Shown: piece by piece, positions 62,388 to 64,000 of the stretch
Layout of the letters: every line of letters begins with the position of its first letter
Numbering within the stretch: the stretch's first letter is position 1
Assembly: GCF_026167545.1 (NCBI RefSeq)
Contig: NZ_CP110678.1
Coordinates: forward strand, 2,965,501-3,029,500
Direction: 5' to 3'
Source: Sphingomonas sp. S1-29
Lineage (GTDB): Bacteria; Pseudomonadota; Alphaproteobacteria; Sphingomonadales; Sphingomonadaceae
DNA length: 64,000 nucleotides
Program-made: the position numbers and the translations under genes
Notes under the pieces: generated by a model
Told to the model about the DNA's origin: nothing
Database searches by the model: none
Seen by the model: only the letters and a program-made list of their open reading frames with translations

Positions 62388-62787
62388 CTATCGCATCCCC
62401 GACGAAGCGATCGTCGAGGAACGTTTCCTCGCCGCGACCGGGCCGGGGGGGCAGAATGTCAACAAAGTGGCGACCGCGGTGCAACTGCGCGTCGATGTTT
62501 ACCGGCTGGGGCTCGCGCCCTGGGCCTATGCACAACTCAAGACGCTGGCGGGCAGCCGGATGACCGCGGGCGGCGAATTGCTGATCACCGCGCGGCGATT
62601 TCGCACGCAGGAAGCGAATCGCGAGGATGCCCGCGCGCGGCTGTCTGAACTGGTCGGCCAGGCGATGGTGCGCCAGGCGCGGCGGATCGCGACCAAGCCG
62701 AGCCGCAATGCCAAGGCCAAGCGGGTCGATGCGAAGAAAAGCCGCGCGAATGTGAAGGCGGGGCGCGGCAAGGTGTCGATGGATTGA
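62380..62787 (+). CDS. arfB: Alternative ribosome-rescue factor ArfB
   Basis: Peptidyl-tRNA hydrolase that frees ribosomes stalled on truncated mRNA. The 135-aa protein starts with GTG (VSDYRIPDEAIVEERFLAAT), has the catalytic GPGGQNVNKVATAVQLRV (GGQ) and a Lys/Arg-rich C-terminal tail (RNAKAKRVDAKKSRANVKAG) that binds the empty mRNA channel. GTG at 62380 overlaps the rluA stop by 8 bp. The GGQ and tail are both intact. Confidence 0.95.
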   Translation: MSDYRIPDEAIVEERFLAATGPGGQNVNKVATAVQLRVDVYRLGLAPWAYAQLKTLAGSRMTAGGELLITARRFRTQEANREDARARLSELVGQAMVRQARRIATKPSRNAKAKRVDAKKSRANVKAGRGKVSMD

Positions 62788-62826
62788 GGAGAAGGGGGGA
62801 GGGGAGCAGAGCAGCCCATCTCCCTG

Positions 62827-62923
62827 CCGTTCGCCCTGAGCTTGTCGAAGGGTCGGCCCGAACCATCAACCCGCGCGCCATTCGAGATTGCGGGCCGCCC
62901 TTCGACAAGCTCAGGGCGAACGG
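62827..62923. repeat. Palindromic repeat, family B copy 3
   Basis: Arms CGTTCGCCCTGAGCTTGTCG and CGACAAGCTCAGGGCGAACG with a loop of about 55 bp. Confidence 0.85.
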
Positions 62924-62961
62924 AGTAGGGGGGAGCAAACCAACGCATCCGAAAGCCCGCC

Positions 62962-63453
62962 ATGTACGACTTCGCCATCACCGCGACCCAGAAATCCGAC
63001 CTCTATCGCGATCTCGCGCAAGCGCTCGACGCGCTGACCGCCGACGAGCGCGACGGGATCGCGAACATGGCCAATGCCGCGGCGTTGCTGTGGCAATATC
63101 TGCCCGACCTCAACTGGGCGGGATTCTACCGCGTCGTCGAGGGCGAACTGGTGCTCGGACCGTTCCAGGGGAAGGCTGCGTGCATCCGGATCGCGTTCGG
63201 CAAGGGCGTTTGCGGCGCCGCCGCCGCGACGTTCGAGACGCAGGTGGTCGCCGACGTCCACGCCTTCCCCGGCCACATCGCGTGCGACGCCGCCAGCCGC
63301 TCCGAGCTGGTGGTGCCGATCGTTCGCGACGGGGTGTTGCTCGGGGTGCTCGACCTCGACAGTCCGCTGCCCGGGCGCTTCGATGGCGAAGACGCCAAGG
63401 GGTGCGAGGCGCTGGTGGCGATGCTCGCCGACCGGCTCGACCTGCCCCGATAA
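62962..63453 (+). CDS. msrC: Free methionine-(R)-sulfoxide reductase (GAF type)
   Basis: Reduces free, not protein-bound, Met-(R)-sulfoxide using a GAF fold. The 163-aa protein has LYRDLAQALDALTADERDGI, LLWQYLPDLNWAGFYRV, LVLGPFQGKAACIRIAFGKG (family block LGPFQG), VCGAAAATFETQVVADVHAF and PGHIACDAASRSELVVPIVR, followed by LLGVLDLDSPLPGRFD. The three Cys (in CIRI, GVCG and IACD) match the catalytic and resolving set of fRMsr enzymes. It complements the protein repair enzyme MsrA encoded at 9455. Confidence 0.94.
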   Translation: MYDFAITATQKSDLYRDLAQALDALTADERDGIANMANAAALLWQYLPDLNWAGFYRVVEGELVLGPFQGKAACIRIAFGKGVCGAAAATFETQVVADVHAFPGHIACDAASRSELVVPIVRDGVLLGVLDLDSPLPGRFDGEDAKGCEALVAMLADRLDLPR

Positions 63454-63569
63454 GGGACGCCGGCGTATCGTGACTCGATTCGCGGGCGCGCGCGCAAACT
63501 GTTAAGAAATCGTGAACGTGATCGCTACCTTCGCGATCGCGTTGGCGATGGCTGGCAGGGAGTGGACCG

Positions 63570-64000
63570 ATGCGAAGCTTGATGAAGACCGCGGTGCTGT
63601 TGGCGGCGCTGCCGATCGGAACCGCCGTGCAGGCGCGGCAGCAGGCCCGCCCCGCGATCGCGCCCGCCCCGGTAGCCCAGCCGGTGTCGATGCCGCGCCC
63701 CGCGATCCAGCCGGCGCGTTGGGGCGAGCGCTATCAGGGCCGCTGGCATGCCGGATACCGCGCGCCGGGCGGCTGGACCGCCTATCGCCGCCCGGTGCGC
63801 GGCTTTGGCGTGCCGCGCTACTGGATCCAGCCGAGCTTCTACATCGCCGATTTCGCGGGCTATGGGCTCGGCGCGCCGCCGCAGGGCTATAGCTGGTATC
63901 GCTATTATGACGACGCGGTGCTGATCGACCAGGCGGGCTATGTCCATGATTCGGTCGCTGGGGTCGATTGGAACCGCGACGGACGCGGCTATGTCGATCG
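63570..64000 (+). CDS. RcnB-like periplasmic protein (C-terminus outside window)
   Basis: Exported protein, 143 residues visible. A signal (MRSLMKTAVLLAALPIGTAV) is followed by a Pro/Ala/Arg linker (VAQPVSMPRPAIQPARWGER), then a short domain GGWTAYRRPVRGFGVPRYWI, GAPPQGYSWYRYYDDAVLID and QAGYVHDSVAG. RxxxY-type Tyr/Arg-rich patterns like this are found in the RcnB family, named for nickel/cobalt homeostasis in E. coli; most sphingomonad members are uncharacterised. The frame is open at the window end. Confidence 0.8.
   Translation, partial: MRSLMKTAVLLAALPIGTAVQARQQARPAIAPAPVAQPVSMPRPAIQPARWGERYQGRWHAGYRAPGGWTAYRRPVRGFGVPRYWIQPSFYIADFAGYGLGAPPQGYSWYRYYDDAVLIDQAGYVHDSVAGVDWNRDGRGYVD

Overview
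The window is a GC-rich alphaproteobacterial chromosome segment, most probably from a Sphingomonas-like member of the Sphingomonadales. The grounds are the master cell-cycle regulators CtrA and GcrA, the SUF operon headed by an Rrf2 regulator, a petABC bc1 operon, many small lipoproteins and periplasmic proteins, and a very high density of short palindromic intergenic repeats. I saw no rRNA, no tRNA that I could support, no prophage and no CRISPR array. Both ends cut genes: an efflux adaptor on the left and an RcnB-like protein on the right.

Layout. 1-5 kb: NodT/HlyD efflux pair (left-going), an NnrU-like membrane protein and a POT peptide transporter. 5-12.1 kb: nitroreductase with a small GntR regulator, acyl-CoA dehydrogenase, Sua5, a lipoprotein, MsrA, GalE, MTA phosphorylase. 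12.1-14.1 kb: DUF2147 protein and an amino-acid permease. 14.3-20.6 kb: SUF Fe-S assembly operon on the minus strand, sufR-sufB-sufC-sufD-sufS-sufT-sufA, with a strong palindromic operator candidate just before sufR. 20.6-31 kb: AraC regulator, PyrD, gamma-glutamyltransferase, acyl-CoA ligase, a DUF559 nuclease gene bounded by inverted repeats, an M16 peptidase. 30.4-35 kb: parE followed by a TonB-like protein and a serine hydrolase. 35-44 kb: an outer-membrane barrel protein, gcrA, an ABC permease, argD-argF-hslO, a DUF3617 protein, queC-queE and a periplasmic protein. 44-49.8 kb: Met-rich lipoprotein, lipB, two membrane proteins, hemF-GNAT, an esterase-like protein, trmL. 50-53.4 kb: petABC and apt. 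53.4-54 kb: tandem repeat array. 54-64 kb: Arg/Tyr-rich lipoprotein, MaoC protein, a phosphodiesterase, ctrA, LysR, pirin, WrbA, an M15 peptidase, RluA-type synthase, ArfB, free-Met-sulfoxide reductase and the partial RcnB-like gene.

Most of the window is ordinary housekeeping sequence. What is unusual is the repeat landscape. About twenty inverted-repeat elements of at least four sequence families fill the gaps, and several have entered reading frames: the sufS N-terminus, both ends of a serine hydrolase, the start of an M15 peptidase, and the C-termini of sufR and of a DUF559 nuclease. The DUF559 gene is bounded by a 50-bp inverted pair that supplies its ribosome-binding site, its last 19 codons and, at its edge, its stop. 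The same architecture (hairpin, hairpin, GGAGGGG) occurs as empty inverted pairs in the array at 53.4-53.9 kb. This suggests, as an inference only, a REP/REPIN-like repeat system with a PD-(D/E)XK-type nuclease as partner in place of the known RAYT transposase.
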